Assembly: GCF_003054445.1 (NCBI RefSeq)
Contig: NC_042509.1
Location: forward strand, 1,116,001 to 1,180,000
Origin: Pichia kudriavzevii
Taxonomy: Eukaryota > Ascomycota > Pichiomycetes > Pichiales > Pichiaceae
Length of the DNA: 64,000 nt
Direction: 5' to 3'
Positions within the stretch are counted from its first letter, which is position 1. Every line of letters begins with the position of its first letter. The notes beneath the pieces are model-generated. The model was not told where the DNA came from. It saw only the letters and a list, made by a program, of their open reading frames with translations, and did not search any database. This document shows positions 13,901 through 21,924 of this stretch, one piece after another. A program made the translations under genes and the position numbers.

Positions 13901-16900
13901 ATGTCACACAATGGAGGACCTAGAATTTGCATTCAGAGATCTCTTTAACTCTATTTTGGTTTCCGTTCAAAGGATGCATAAGTTCCATTTTGAAAACATC
14001 AACTTGAAAGAGAATGGTGAAAACATGGTGGACGATGAAGATGAAGATGACGATACAAACTGGCTAATCATGGACAATAAGAAGTTGAAGAAGTCAGTCG
14101 ATCTTTTATACCTACCGTCAATAACCAATAAGCTTGCACAATGCATCAGCGCCTTGAAGTCCATTGAATACAACGACCAGGAGCATCTAGTTGCAGCTGC
14201 CCTTATCGAGCATTCGTTGCCTATAGTACAACACTATTCTAATTTGGTTCATGTTATTGAGCATAAATTGAAAACAAATTATGTAGATTTGTCTCGAGGA
14301 TGTTTTGAATTATCTTCCATTCTCTATAACGTTTGTTCTAAGGGATTCTGTCAACCAGAACTACCAAATGAGGAAAAGGAAGATAATAACTTGAAAGAGG
14401 GTACTGGCCTTGGAGACGGTGAAGGTGCTGAAAATAATTCAAATGATGTCGAGGAAGACGAAGACTTAAGTGAACAAGCACAACAGCCGAATGAAGAAAA
14501 GGACAGAGATGATAATGAAAGTGATGAAGATGATGATGCTGTGGATATTAAGGGTGATATGGCAGGCGAACTTGAAAATGTTTCAGACCAAGAAGATAAG
14601 GATGATGAAGAGAATGAAGAAAATGAAGATCAAGAGGATGAACTTGATGAAGAAATTGATGACTTGGACGAGTCTGACCCAAATGCAGTTGATGATAAGA
14701 TGTGGGATGAAGAAGCATCTCCTAGTTCCAAGGAAAAGGATTCTGAGGAAATGCCTGATAATGCCGAAGCTAATAACGACATGGAAGCAATGGAGGACAA
14801 TTCCGAGGACGAAAAAGAACAAAAGAAAGAGGATGACAAACAAGAGAATGCGGACAATGATGGCGAGGAAGAAAAAGAAAACGATGATAATGCCGAAGAT
14901 GAAGAAGATGTAGGTGAACAGGAAGACGAAGTTAAGAATGAAGAGAATGAGCAATTTGATAATGCGGCGCCAGAAGCAGATGCTTTAGAACTTCCTGAAG
15001 ATATAAATTTGGATTCAGATGGTGAAAACAATTCAGATGGGGAAGATGAGAACGATGATAAGTTTGATGATAATATAGATGAACAAGACTCAGAATTGAA
15101 GGATGATGACGACCAAATCGATGAAAAAGCTGACGTTGAAATGGATAACGAAGAGCCAGCTGGAGATGAAGATGAGCAAGAAGTCGAGGGAGCTCCAACA
15201 GAAGAGGGAGACGATGGCTCTGAACAGGAAGATGAGGATGAAAAGGATGGCATGGAAATCGACAATGAAGAGACAAATGAAGATGCGGGTGTTGATCAGT
15301 CTGATGATGAATTAAAGGAAGGCGAAGAAGAAGATTCTAAGGAAGAGGCCGATAAAGATAATTCAAAGCAAGAAGAAATTGAAGGATTGGAAGGTGACGA
15401 ATCAGGCGCTAATAATGTTGATGATGAGTCTGCAGTCAAACAGCAATCCGGTACAAACACTGAAGGTGCCGATGCAGATGATAATACTGAAAAGGAAAAC
15501 ATTGGAGCAAGTAATGGTGGTGCCGACTTCCAGAACGAAGAAAAGGAAGACAAGGAGGATGAAGAGAATATAAATGAGCAGAATGAAGCTTCACGTGATC
15601 AAGCTGCCGAGTCAATGAAACAACTGGGAGATTCGTTGAAGGAGTTTCATAGGAGAAGGCAAGAAATTAAGGAAACAACTGATGATGATATGGTTGATCA
15701 AAAAGCAGGTGAAAGACCTGATGATTTCCAACATCTTGATGGCGATAACGCCGAAAATGAAACACAAGCTTTAGGTGCAGCATCAAAGGAACAAGTTCAA
15801 TCAATTGACGATAATATGGCAATTGATGATGATGAGGATGATTCGTTTGAAAACCGAAATGATGAAACAAAGACAGAAGAAGATAGCAATAATCAGAAAG
15901 CAGATGAAGAGAGTGATGTTGAAATGGAAGAAGGAGGTGCAAATGAGGATGATTTTGTTGGTGAGAGGCGTTCTGGGTTTATGAATGAAAGGAGAAGGGA
16001 TGATAATGAAGTCCCTGCCAACTTAAACCTAGATACAATTATGGATTCTGATGACGAGCTTGAGGATGAGTATCATAATGACAACAATGTTGCTGTCAAG
16101 CAATCTGCGGATTTGAGAGATTACGAGGAAGCCAATGAATTATGGAAGAAAGCCGATGAGAATACACGTGATTTGACATCATCTCTATGTGAACAATTGA
16201 GATTAATTTTGGAACCTACTCTGTCAACTAAATTGAGAGGTGATTACAAAACCGGTAAGAGGTTGAATATGAAGAGAATTATTCCATATATTGCATCACA
16301 GTTTAGAAAAGATAAGATTTGGATGAGAAGAACCAAGCCAAGTAAGAGGCAATATCAAATTATGATATCTTTGGATAATTCTAAATCTATGTCGGAGTCC
16401 CACGCCGTTGATATAGCGTTTGAATCTGTTGCTCTCGTCTCTAAGGCATTATCGCAATTAGAATCTGGCCAATTGTCCATTATGAAGTTTGGTTCTGATT
16501 CAGAAGTTGTTCATCCATTTGAGAAACAATTTGGTGGCAATAGTGGAGTTAAAGCTTTCCGTGAATTCAAGTTTGATGACACTAAGACTGACATCAAAAA
16601 ATTAGTCTCCAAATCTCTAAAAGTGTTTAACGAAGCAAGAGCATTTGGAGATTCTGATTTATGGCAACTGGAAATTATTCTATCTGATGGTGTTTGCGAA
16701 GACCACGAAACTATTCAAAGATTGGTCAGGAGGGCAAGAGAGGAGAAAGTTATGATTGTTTTTGTAATTATCGATGGTTTGAACAGTCAGGAGTCTATCC
16801 TGGATATGAGTCAAGCTACATATACGACTGGTGAAAATGGAAAGATGAAGTTACAAGTGAACAAGTATCTGGACACCTTCCCATTTGAGTTCTACGTCGT

Positions 16901-16979
16901 TGTTCACCATATTAATGAATTACCAGAGATGTTATCCTTGATTCTAAGACAATATTTCACTGAATTGGTGTCGGTTTAA
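1953..16979 (+). CDS. MDN1: Midasin, dynein-like AAA+ ATPase of 60S ribosome assembly
   Basis: Removes assembly factors (Rsa4, Ytm1) from pre-60S particles in nucleolus and nucleoplasm. At 5008 residues it matches the family's unusual size (4910 in S. cerevisiae). Six AAA modules are visible through their Walker A motifs near residues 326 (GGAGSGKT), 669 (GETGTGKT), 1111 (GPTSAGKT), 1396 (GETGCGKT), 1780 (GSPGVGKT) and 2089 (GPSGSGKS). Walker B sequences such as LLDEMNLA follow in several modules; in AAA6 it is degenerate (LILDNANL), as expected for a non-hydrolysing module. A long helical linker follows, then an Asp/Glu-rich segment (about residues 4140-4690), then a C-terminal MIDAS/VWA domain with an intact DxSxS (DNSKS near 4806) that binds the UBL domains of its clients. 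One uninterrupted frame; the long antisense frames under the acidic segment are by-products of GAA/GAT repetition. Confidence 0.99.
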   Translation: MSLQENRLIVDFKKSMEVHSDFKKFYSRKQIPAFCNYNTSLSKDENLSNLCLHFLNIDASTCDAFSYRPILIEIIARLIHNPQIERLYLQLNKIDHVIEGTQVLYSSSIVNTFTNEISILVEHFLILKDFFHSLKNCINTISQSELQVLLLSFYRLISTNRDKFYRFIDPQVLHSLVANKSTSDINKYISILILSKYLFLSEEARSQMIKQHVDEANIVGDLDGDQNVDFNLLSLLEAQRLSNLSKITPSSECFIESNSTITFTESDLSPGVSIISGIMVPNLVTLESGTTKFNENESNFVEIPKSLDSIRSFAKYTKNSEPVLLVGGAGSGKTFLVDEMARRLHIEDTNSLVKIHLNQQTDSKTLIGTYTSGTKPGTFEWKNGVLTTAVREGKWVLIEDIDKAPNEVLSILMGLLEHREITLPSRGEILKAGNGFQMISTMRTNSNDKDEDIHLPDMIGLRLWNILKLKDLDDQDMKTILNKKFPLLSKYTDLFIKCYITVKSICDSRKFVSMNKGAQPRQISIKDLMKFCRRSEQIFKLQNIKTADELIHDDVFDTIFQEAIDCFTSAIVEQEPINFLVREIGSILEIPTSRIDLHLRRHVPKLENFEDGLRVGRSYNKKQKIVGVHKYTNKVAVGNTTSFATTSHSARLMEKIGVGISMCEPLLLVGETGTGKTTVVQQMAKILNKKLTVINLSQQTEVGDLLGGFKPINAKTLALPLQEDFEQLFARSFSTTKNAQFLKLLSKCFNKSQWKNVVRLWKEAFKMAKNTFEKEELEVPESNENDETATTTKKKKRKLNATERTELMKEWKTINSRVFNFEKQVVDMKNSFIFKFVEGSLVNAVKKGDWLLLDEMNLAAPETLDSISDLLAEYQDQRSILLSEKGDVESIKAHPDFRLFGCMNPATDVGKKDLPQSIRSRFTEIYVSSPDQDIQDLLMIIDKYIGKYSLSDEWIGNDVAELYLTAKRLSDNNQIVDGANQKPHFSIRTLTRTLLYAREIAPIYGLRRALYEGFCMSLLTLLDANSEKILMPIIQQHTISKLKNAKSVLSQIPADPSNSDSKYIQFKHYWMQKGPGDPEPQTHYIITPFVEKNMLNLVRATSGGKFPVLIQGPTSAGKTSMINYLAKITGHKFVRINNHEHTDLQEYLGTYVSDDTGKLTFKEGILVDALRKGHWIVLDELNLAPTDVLEALNRLLDDNRELFIPETQETVRPHPDFMLFATQNPPGLYGGRKVLSKAFRNRFLELHFDDIPQDELEIILRERCQIAPTYAKKIVEVYKELSVTRQGGRLFEQKNSFATLRDLFRWAQREAVGYEQLAANGYMLLAERVRRPEEKVVVKQALEKVMRVKLNMEEYYSKLEVPELLEMKGPVIWTKAMRRLAVLVMTSMQNNEPLLLVGETGCGKTTVCQMIAKFFNKSLIVVNAHQNTETGDLLGAQRPIRNRSELQLKFVNSLRELANRLGHKIPDNLSYTEAVSFWKEFKKMHSPSDDDVKAIENTKAECDALFEWSDGPLVNAMKSGSYFLLDEISLADDSVLERLNSVLEPERSLLLAEKGSDDVFITADKGFQFLATMNPGGDYGKKELSPALRNRFTEIWVPSMEDFEDVRQIVRAKLSETVKHLADIVVNFSRWYGLKMGGGNVSSGVISLRDIIAWISFINTASENGLSDMTALLHGACMVFIDALGTHTTAYLAEDEEKLRTVKSEYVKKLSEFARHDLIQLYSLKPVVSISGSKLVCGPFSVQRKENAPAVNSFNLDAPTTASNAMRVIRALQVHKPILLEGSPGVGKTSLITALATATGNELTRINLSEQTDLIDLFGSDSPVEGGKAGEFVWRDAPFLRAMQQGEWVLLDEMNLASQSVLEGLNACLDHRGEVYIPELDKSFMSHPNFKVFAAQNPQLQGGGRKGLPKSFVNRFSVVYVDMLTEDDIKLIAHHLYPTLDAELCDKMISFMSKLEEQVVIKRQWGSYGAPWEFNLRDTLRWLSLVESPRISNEISPSDFFDLVVKQRFRTEKDKQNATTLFESIFGPLEKKDPYYSLQSNFVQCQNAIVTRNELVQYQSDTKISNLQSNVPILETIFRCIQQSYPLILVGPSGSGKSALIKFAADIVGSKVYEFSMNSDVDSMDILGGYEQADYARSFSKHSSSITEILLKLIAVNVQLSSDESFSVIQISTKIIKTLQDSCLSINNIKFVLSDLETLNQIIQNSQLSQIIEELSALSDAISSGEISINFEWFDGLLVEAVEKGYWLILDNANLCSPSVLDRLNSLLEINGSLVINECTNDDGSPRVIQTHPDFRLFLTSDPKYGELSRAMRNRSVEVYVDLLEERATRFDRSVLGLGVTVNNEEASEQTLQMEINGLNINNLEMPLACFTQVNDSTLVMTSLFLDYYTIAIKSENKFAASTILEFIPFSLIPILEKFSYTTSHSSEFSNSAFFIDVERTIKTLEQSGVFDSTEKLYAKAFQKSPLLSNKMSDIKKQPVSVLGNSSLVPLVKEYACFACSTENSLLFAVLFMLSDAFLFMEELQEKAKTATVSSLNKLEQLAAVSLGREVKNLPKINVYKWVVDILMIIRNQTVKLIKTEKFLQVEGFGALFKLVVLWQNFVTASVNYNSTAIRVYHSQLIEWTENASNLHEDAVIELGRTIKFFSDELKLTRGSSMTVIWNSCRDMYPQTSVAWSNYESLLTLASKFDEVAFEQFSENMSNVNEIRKLFIQLFASCLEKTQNDDFVQMLEIIEKQIESLTSITQGFLNRREHPFVGNFNQVLGFVESGKTFSKQTLTLDSETLNLCLLANKPTAEMQRYEKTEIFKPYPNILSSLWDSDGYLKLNLFDDEFLKSTMSMVSQIEYTHGGSIEQTLLDLKFFISQLVKKSFDILADHTKQFSLIIFEWISYIHNIHVELLDEDFRVSASELFKSGSFESLKDYCAMFFKHGHHQYAEIFESFFIPAIGLTQGSCTMSSLGQSYVLAACGFIMLYMPDSTYDPASVDHILYNDFMKMQKLIAQLRESFICARETYFGDQTIVSEKYLPESPKSEINELPRVYRGTESAERLFEEWHMFFSSYIDRKHIDFLLETAKQVNEKADAQINNFLNNASHFVLRLKESHLRFSDLNDILIGFIYSLKLGLQLMHQSSVNKTIDGPSSLWTSDASLIFSPLCLGDVLSPIQKLFKKTSVNDYNVENVYSYMLLLSKVYNSKISTQSGDDPFNKIVMALYYRWSLRTLKEQEKESTESGVYKFADPTIDAEADFKRLFPDSEELMDIDSANSGVSSSQDLSSVYFNIAKAYISNFKEGSTSSLSEISEFSIVAFNSFNKIYERTGSGVNRSSNLVFILSLLKDSYNKFVETKASTDIDFYNGYDFAQTRNAGKLVRNVQISVSELLKKWPEHATLSELFRICGEFLDYPASTPIFRLLAKVEQIFTFIAEWEKYAHSGVSLAVHYKTISGLIVSWRKLELASWKQVFANEEKNIEKNIGKWWFHLFESIIVPSMNNEIFDEEIEIKTISAINVFVSQGSFGDFKYRLDLLSAFAAHVNQLVPSSTVNESLNNIVNYYKQFVPQIEESVASLKKELEKKVNEIILLASWKDVNIDALKQSSRRSHHKLYSVIRKYRDCLVRPVKPLIETGIPFSRKTVVQKPEQEKVFVRVPEDISRIIELCSTISKWNERIPRLRNITQVERNMDIYVKDVGHFELRSLHQYAKDIYEDAERLRKETPSVYTKDNKKKIASLKNEKHKLMSDTIKQLKHMGLKINMTLEIQKALPSVTAILATSKSFDNTCFQNCDNFFFRILDLLPRLRVAVSEVHDDIPPADAHKCLAASEHLLYTLISNRNTYVKFNTLSSKFVDMVANIEQFTTKSKNMLLSASQLSLFASTKDSVSAFVQQAPAVIDFAIESLRNSSQFSAKGYDYSLFTKARDFIVKCDISKNELFGSFESHQFSEIMTFYRRFVDDLDSWKHSNSEVAFVADFVLTWMEKQKYQFETVSEFKEECHTMEDLEFAFRDLFNSILVSVQRMHKFHFENINLKENGENMVDDEDEDDDTNWLIMDNKKLKKSVDLLYLPSITNKLAQCISALKSIEYNDQEHLVAAALIEHSLPIVQHYSNLVHVIEHKLKTNYVDLSRGCFELSSILYNVCSKGFCQPELPNEEKEDNNLKEGTGLGDGEGAENNSNDVEEDEDLSEQAQQPNEEKDRDDNESDEDDDAVDIKGDMAGELENVSDQEDKDDEENEENEDQEDELDEEIDDLDESDPNAVDDKMWDEEASPSSKEKDSEEMPDNAEANNDMEAMEDNSEDEKEQKKEDDKQENADNDGEEEKENDDNAEDEEDVGEQEDEVKNEENEQFDNAAPEADALELPEDINLDSDGENNSDGEDENDDKFDDNIDEQDSELKDDDDQIDEKADVEMDNEEPAGDEDEQEVEGAPTEEGDDGSEQEDEDEKDGMEIDNEETNEDAGVDQSDDELKEGEEEDSKEEADKDNSKQEEIEGLEGDESGANNVDDESAVKQQSGTNTEGADADDNTEKENIGASNGGADFQNEEKEDKEDEENINEQNEASRDQAAESMKQLGDSLKEFHRRRQEIKETTDDDMVDQKAGERPDDFQHLDGDNAENETQALGAASKEQVQSIDDNMAIDDDEDDSFENRNDETKTEEDSNNQKADEESDVEMEEGGANEDDFVGERRSGFMNERRRDDNEVPANLNLDTIMDSDDELEDEYHNDNNVAVKQSADLRDYEEANELWKKADENTRDLTSSLCEQLRLILEPTLSTKLRGDYKTGKRLNMKRIIPYIASQFRKDKIWMRRTKPSKRQYQIMISLDNSKSMSESHAVDIAFESVALVSKALSQLESGQLSIMKFGSDSEVVHPFEKQFGGNSGVKAFREFKFDDTKTDIKKLVSKSLKVFNEARAFGDSDLWQLEIILSDGVCEDHETIQRLVRRAREEKVMIVFVIIDGLNSQESILDMSQATYTTGENGKMKLQVNKYLDTFPFEFYVVVHHINELPEMLSLILRQYFTELVSV

Positions 16980-17914
16980 GGATATCTGTGACACCACCCA
17001 TAGCTTCAACATATATATATGTTACTTAGCGCTAAACTCAGTCACATTTTTACTATTTTATTATTTCACTATTTTATTATTTTACTATTTTATTATTTTT
17101 ATAATACACTGTATTATGTTATTTTTTACCATATTTTACTATTCCCATATACGCTGAATATTAAGGAAATTCTAGCTTTAATCCTAATTGCAAAAACAAC
17201 TATTTCGTGGCGCCAGTTTTTCTCGGAAAAAGATTCCACAAGAGGTAATTTTTTTCCACGCGCTTATAATTATGTATATATTCCGGTCTTCATAACCAAC
17301 AGGCAAAAAAAAAAAAACAAAAATCTGACACGATTGTTCCCGTATGGCAGCAGGGCCAAATATTCCAATTTTGGACAGAAAACGTCCAGCGGAAGGTCTC
17401 CTTCGGTTTCTCTATCCCTTTGTGCGCGCTAAGTGTGCTTGTAACGTAGGCTTTTCGTTGTTGTTGCCTTTTCAAGGAATTTTCGTTGTTTGAGGTAAAA
17501 CACGTACACAAACGGCACAAGTGTGCAAAATGGAAGGAGAACCCGAAGACAGATCACTTAGGCCGGAAACCGCTTGCAAAAGCGAGAAATTACCTTTTGT
17601 AACTATTCCACGGTGGCGCGGCAAACGGAGTTGTTACCGCATTCGGCATGTGTCGATGGATGTCCTTCTTAGAGAAGAATGACTCCGTGATTTTCACCAA
17701 AAGTGCCACTTTTTGTGTAATAGGATAAAAAGAGGTGTGTATTTGATTATAAAAATGCCTATAAACAAGGCATGCCCCACCAGGTTAACATTTTATGATG
17801 GAACACAGCTACAGTTGGTGGGTTTACCCATCCAGTAAAATTCTATTTGATTCTTTTAGCCATATTGATTGTTAAATCAGTGAATACTACTACAACCGAA
17901 CAAACAAAACCATA
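16980..17914. other. MDN1 3' region and promoter of the zinc-cluster gene
   Basis: 935 bases without a credible gene. The left end has a 16-base tandem repeat (listed separately). The right part is more GC-rich and holds several CGG/CCG triplets, an A-rich tract, and TATA-like ATTATAAAAA near 17748. The open frame over 17019-17432 is a translation of the AT repeat and I do not call it. Confidence 0.5.
17052..17099. repeat. 16-bp tandem repeat, three copies
   Basis: Three head-to-tail copies of ACTATTTTATTATTTT, the first with C in place of the last T. It begins 73 bases after the MDN1 stop and probably forms part of its AT-rich 3' end. Confidence 0.85.
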
Positions 17915-18568
17915 ATGTCCAGCTACCGCTCCTATCAACAAGTTATAAGGCTTAATCCTCGTTTAACCAAGAGTTCTCTCAAGCAGTGCTCCCCTGATTT
18001 TGAGCACAGTCATGATCACCCCGTCTCCGCTTCCGAATCTGGCTCTGTGTTATCCCAAAATGATCCATGTCATATGGCAAAGGAAAAGAAGAAAATCACG
18101 AGAACGAAAACCGGTTGCTTCTGCTGCAGAAGAAGAAAGAAGAAGTGTGACGAACACAAACCAGCGTGCTCCGGTTGCCTAAGGAACAACCTTAAATGTG
18201 TTTATCCTTCAGAGGAAGAGCTTTCTTGTGTTTCCAAGGTAAAGAAATCAAAGAGAAGTTTGAAATTAGTAAAACCTTCCTCTGATGCCTTTGCTGCTAG
18301 CGTCTTAACGACTCTCAAATCGACCTCTGTTACTACACAGACACCTACATCCCCTTCGTTATCTCAACCTGATTTGGACTCTTCACATTCAACTAACTCA
18401 TCAGATGCAGAATCACCAGTTACCTCTCCCTCTCTGAAACCATTCCAATATACCCTTACAAGCCCTCATGAATTAGGTAATGCTAAAGTTCCATATTTGA
18501 ACATCAATAACATCCACTCACCAAATACTGAGTCCAGACTGATATCAGTCAAGAGTCTTCTCAACTAA
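17915..18568 (+). CDS. Short Zn2Cys6 zinc-cluster transcription factor
   Basis: Fungal-type DNA-binding regulator of 217 residues. The zinc cluster spans residues 68-95 with the exact C-x2-C-x6-C-x6-C-x2-C-x6-C spacing (Cys68, 71, 78, 85, 88, 95; an extra Cys at 70), preceded by a basic KKKITRTKTG arm and followed by a Lys/Arg-rich linker. The rest is Ser/Thr/Pro-rich and looks disordered. There is no middle homology region, and 217 residues is short for this family. The first ATG of the frame (17915) is used, after an A-rich leader. I do not recognise a specific orthologue and cannot name target genes. It converges with the SET3-type gene to its right. Confidence 0.85.
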   Translation: MSSYRSYQQVIRLNPRLTKSSLKQCSPDFEHSHDHPVSASESGSVLSQNDPCHMAKEKKKITRTKTGCFCCRRRKKKCDEHKPACSGCLRNNLKCVYPSEEELSCVSKVKKSKRSLKLVKPSSDAFAASVLTTLKSTSVTTQTPTSPSLSQPDLDSSHSTNSSDAESPVTSPSLKPFQYTLTSPHELGNAKVPYLNINNIHSPNTESRLISVKSLLN

Positions 18569-18835
18569 ATCTTTCAAATACCATATCCTTTTACCTGCTT
18601 TATCATTTTTCATGGGGGATTGCTTTTCAGGAAGTTATCCGAACTAACTCGATTTGTATAAAAAACGCCATTCTGTATATTATATCGACCTCTTTGTATC
18701 CTTTACGCTTTATTTTTCCTAAAACTTTTATTATTCCTTTTTTTCTGAGCCCAAAAGCAAGAAGAAAAGCCGTTATAAAAAAAATTATAAATGCGTCTAG
18801 CTTTAGTACACAGTAATTACAAGCAGTTGAAAGTA

Positions 18836-21259
18836 TTATCCTGTTTTTTTCCTCTTATAATCAGCAAGTGAAAATTTCTTAACGGGTTTAGGCCTCTCCT
18901 CCCTAATCTTTTGATCGGCAGTTCCTACCATATGTGGATCTAACTTTGCTGCGGGACCATCGTTTGAGGTGACGGTAAGTCTATGAAGAAGTTTGGCGTT
19001 GACTTCAATAGGTATTGGCATCTCCTTTATATCAGCTTTAATGTCAGAAACATTTGGTAATGTCCTAGGATGTGTGTATGCTTCACCAGAGTATTTCTTG
19101 AGTAATTCGTACTGTTTTGGAAGTTGTGGCAAACTATACAACATGCCACTCTTTTTAGATTTGAACGTGATATTTGGACTTGACTGTTCTTCCATCAGTG
19201 AGGAGTCGCTTCTTGATTCCTTTTCAGTTACTACACCTATATTATTCGATGAGGCATGTAGATGGGCGTCGATGGATCCAAATGTTTCCTGAGATAGTTG
19301 ATTGAGTTTAGCAATTATGAAAGCATTACGTTCGGCGTATCTTTGATCGATGGATGTATGTATTTGGTTTGGAGTAGGTGAGTAGCTAGTCAGGCTGTTT
19401 CTACCCAAGCTTTTCTGTAGTTTCTTGAATTTATAGAAGAAGCACTCACTGTATACGGTTGAACTTGAACTTGAGCACCCACAATCAGTGAAATCTAAAA
19501 TGGATTGCAACGAGTTTGATAAAACTTGTCTCTTCTTTGAGTCCATATTCTCAAATGCCAATTCACCTTTGATGATCTCCAATATTGGATGATCCGTATC
19601 CCATTCCCAGGGTAGAGTGATTTCTTGATCAGTATCAATTTCTTCAGTTGAAAACACCCCAAACGTTATTTCTTGTTTATTTATTAGAACTGTCCGTATC
19701 TCACAATTTGGATGGCACGACTTTCTAATGAACCTGGTTGAATTCCCCAAACCACGTTGGTCAATGCATATTGGTAAGGTCGGATGGAAGAAAACATTTG
19801 GTTTTGGACACCCCAATAGCCAATGTTGATTGCACTTTTCCAAGATATAGTTTTGCTTTGTATCGATTTCTCCACTCAGTAAGGACAAACAACGGTTTCC
19901 CTCAATATGTTTGCTAGCAAATAAGCCAAGTTTAGAAATACCTGTGAATTTGGATCTGTTGTTTTCATTTGTATTTTTCACGGCTAAATTGTTCGGATTA
20001 ATAGTATATTTGTGTAAGTTTGATTTTTCGACTTTTATCACACCTTTAGAGTGGTTTAGTATTTCAGGGAGTTGGTTAAATAAAGACTTGATTGGGATAC
20101 TTTTGAAAACAAAATAGTCAATTGGATAATAGAAAGTTTTGTACTTTTCACTACCTGAAATATCATTTTCATTATATCGATTGTTGGTGCTGCCGGTCAA
20201 CTTTCTTTTCTTAAACTGTGGCACCCCCAGATTCAAGTCTTTTTTCTCATTCGATGTATACGGGGATTTGCGTCTCTTTGATCTGTCCTTCTTTAAGTAT
20301 TCTTGTTGCAACTCCTTGGCCCTGTTGATATCAACAACAAGGTTCTCGTTGCAGAGATTACACTGGTAATCATCGGGAGCATCTTCAATCGATGCAAACC
20401 CCATACATACAAGATGCTGCCATCTAAAACATTTATCACATTGGATGGTTACACCATCATCGTGATCGTAACCGCAGATACAGCTGATTACTCCAGAATC
20501 CGGATCTACAGCATAACTTGGCAATGGTTCTCCAGTTGGTCCTTGTTCCTCGTCAGTTGGATAATCACGCTGATTTTCTACTTCATCGGGAGATGACCTG
20601 CTCAGTTTATTCTCATGTTTTATTACTGCTACCTTCTTCGTTTCGGCCCGTTCAAATTCTTCTGTTTCCCCGTCACTGACGTCCGCCTTTGCATCTATTG
20701 CATTCCTATTTGCATCTTCATTGCAACTTTTATCTGATTTGCTCTTTCCAGGCACACTCGTTTCTTTTGTTTGCAAAGTTGCATCTTCCTTGTATAGCAC
20801 AGGCAATGGGGTTGCAGCAGCAGCAGCCAAGGCAGCAGCAGCCACGATAGCTTTATTCGAGTTTTTTCCACTGGCCAAAGCAGCAGCAGCAGGACCCGGT
20901 GACCTTGTTATCGACTCAACTCTAATTTTGCCGTTGGACTCTGACCTATTGAATGAACCCATGCGGTCCATTACGGTTGAGTTTGTTGATGTTGAGGCAG
21001 ATGCTATTTGAGCTTGCGGTTGAGTAGAAAGTTCAGGTTGGGTATGTGGTAGCGGCAGAGTACTTTCAATGGGTATATCGTTTGTATAGAGAGGCTTAGA
21101 ACGTGCTAAGGTCTTCTCCACAGTGATTAGTTTAGCGTTTGGTTTAGCAGCACTATTGTTATTATGGTGTGTGGATATTGTTGGCTGATGCGAGAAGAGC
21201 ATCAACAGTCCTGCTGCCTCACTATCTTGTTGGTTCAGGTCATTGTTCTCTGATGTCAT
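18836..21259 (-). CDS. SET3: PHD-SET protein of the Set3/Set4 family
   Basis: Chromatin reader; in S. cerevisiae Set3 is the scaffold of the Set3C histone deacetylase complex and binds H3K4 methylation. The 807-residue protein has a PHD finger at about residues 258-303 (Cys260, 262, 274, 277, His282, Cys285, 300 and 303 in the right order) and a SET domain from about 385 to 560. The SET core reads RFIRKSCHPN followed by ITLPWEWD, typical of Set3/Set4 rather than of active methyltransferases (RFINHSC). Alanine runs occur in the N-terminal region. S. cerevisiae has two paralogues, SET3 (YKR029C) and SET4 (YJL105W). Here one gene sits beside PAM16 and near IME2 and RQT4, so it probably represents the unduplicated ancestor; the symbol follows the better-studied copy. 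Confidence 0.88.
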   Translation of the reverse strand: MTSENNDLNQQDSEAAGLLMLFSHQPTISTHHNNNSAAKPNAKLITVEKTLARSKPLYTNDIPIESTLPLPHTQPELSTQPQAQIASASTSTNSTVMDRMGSFNRSESNGKIRVESITRSPGPAAAALASGKNSNKAIVAAAALAAAAATPLPVLYKEDATLQTKETSVPGKSKSDKSCNEDANRNAIDAKADVSDGETEEFERAETKKVAVIKHENKLSRSSPDEVENQRDYPTDEEQGPTGEPLPSYAVDPDSGVISCICGYDHDDGVTIQCDKCFRWQHLVCMGFASIEDAPDDYQCNLCNENLVVDINRAKELQQEYLKKDRSKRRKSPYTSNEKKDLNLGVPQFKKRKLTGSTNNRYNENDISGSEKYKTFYYPIDYFVFKSIPIKSLFNQLPEILNHSKGVIKVEKSNLHKYTINPNNLAVKNTNENNRSKFTGISKLGLFASKHIEGNRCLSLLSGEIDTKQNYILEKCNQHWLLGCPKPNVFFHPTLPICIDQRGLGNSTRFIRKSCHPNCEIRTVLINKQEITFGVFSTEEIDTDQEITLPWEWDTDHPILEIIKGELAFENMDSKKRQVLSNSLQSILDFTDCGCSSSSSTVYSECFFYKFKKLQKSLGRNSLTSYSPTPNQIHTSIDQRYAERNAFIIAKLNQLSQETFGSIDAHLHASSNNIGVVTEKESRSDSSLMEEQSSPNITFKSKKSGMLYSLPQLPKQYELLKKYSGEAYTHPRTLPNVSDIKADIKEMPIPIEVNAKLLHRLTVTSNDGPAAKLDPHMVGTADQKIREERPKPVKKFSLADYKRKKTG

Positions 21260-21924
21260 AATATAATTCTGGGTTGCCTGGTATAAAATTGAATGTGGTT
21301 TTGCGAAATGCTGTATAATAAATAAAGAATAGGTTGTAATGAAATCAGAGACTGTGGAACGGGATGGGAAGGGTTAAATACGAGTAGCTTATCAGGGAGC
21401 CAGATTGGGAAAAAAGGGTCTCTCCTTGTAGTATACTCTGTGTTGTGTATATACGGAGCTATGTACGAGAGAATAGGGTGATCAGAGAGAGTCAAGGAAC
21501 CAACACTTCTTCTCTGAGATTTGAGATGAGTTTGTCTGTATACGAAATAAATTAAACGAGTTTTACAATAACGATATACGAGCTTACGTAAGAAAGTAAA
21601 CTTTCTTTTTAGGAAAACAAGAAAATTAGTTTGAATTTCTTTTTTTTTCTACCCCCCCCCCCCCTTTTTTTTTTTTTGTCGTCCTCAATCACAACATGGT
21701 GTTGGTGCACGGGTTTACGCCAATTTCCCCATTTCTTTATTTCTTCTATTTTCTGTGTTGTGTTCCCGCATTTTCGATAGAAGTTGAATTTCCCAATTTT
21801 TTTTTTTTTTTTTTCTCGGTACATGAAAATGAGTTAAAATACGAAAACTAAACCTGCTCAAGTAAATGGTGACTTTGAAGAAGAGTACCTTTGTTTGCCA
21901 GAGAGCAAAACACTCAGATACACC
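21260..21924. promoter_or_regulatory. Divergent promoter region, SET3-type gene and PAM16
   Basis: Non-coding, between the start codons of two divergent genes. It contains an abrupt homopolymer block, C13 at 21652-21664 followed at once by T13 at 21665-21677, and a further long T run near 21800. Such poly(dA:dT) tracts commonly keep yeast promoters nucleosome-free. I see no clear factor site. Confidence 0.5.

Noticed and set aside
14583-15553. Long open frames antisense and in other frames under the MDN1 acidic region
   Set aside because: They are the necessary by-product of GAA/GAT codon repetition; their translations are poly-Ser, poly-Ile/Phe or Lys/Met runs without domain features.
17019-17432. 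137-residue frame after MDN1
   Set aside because: It translates an AT tandem repeat and an A-rich tract; no conserved motif, and it does not begin in a plausible transcript.
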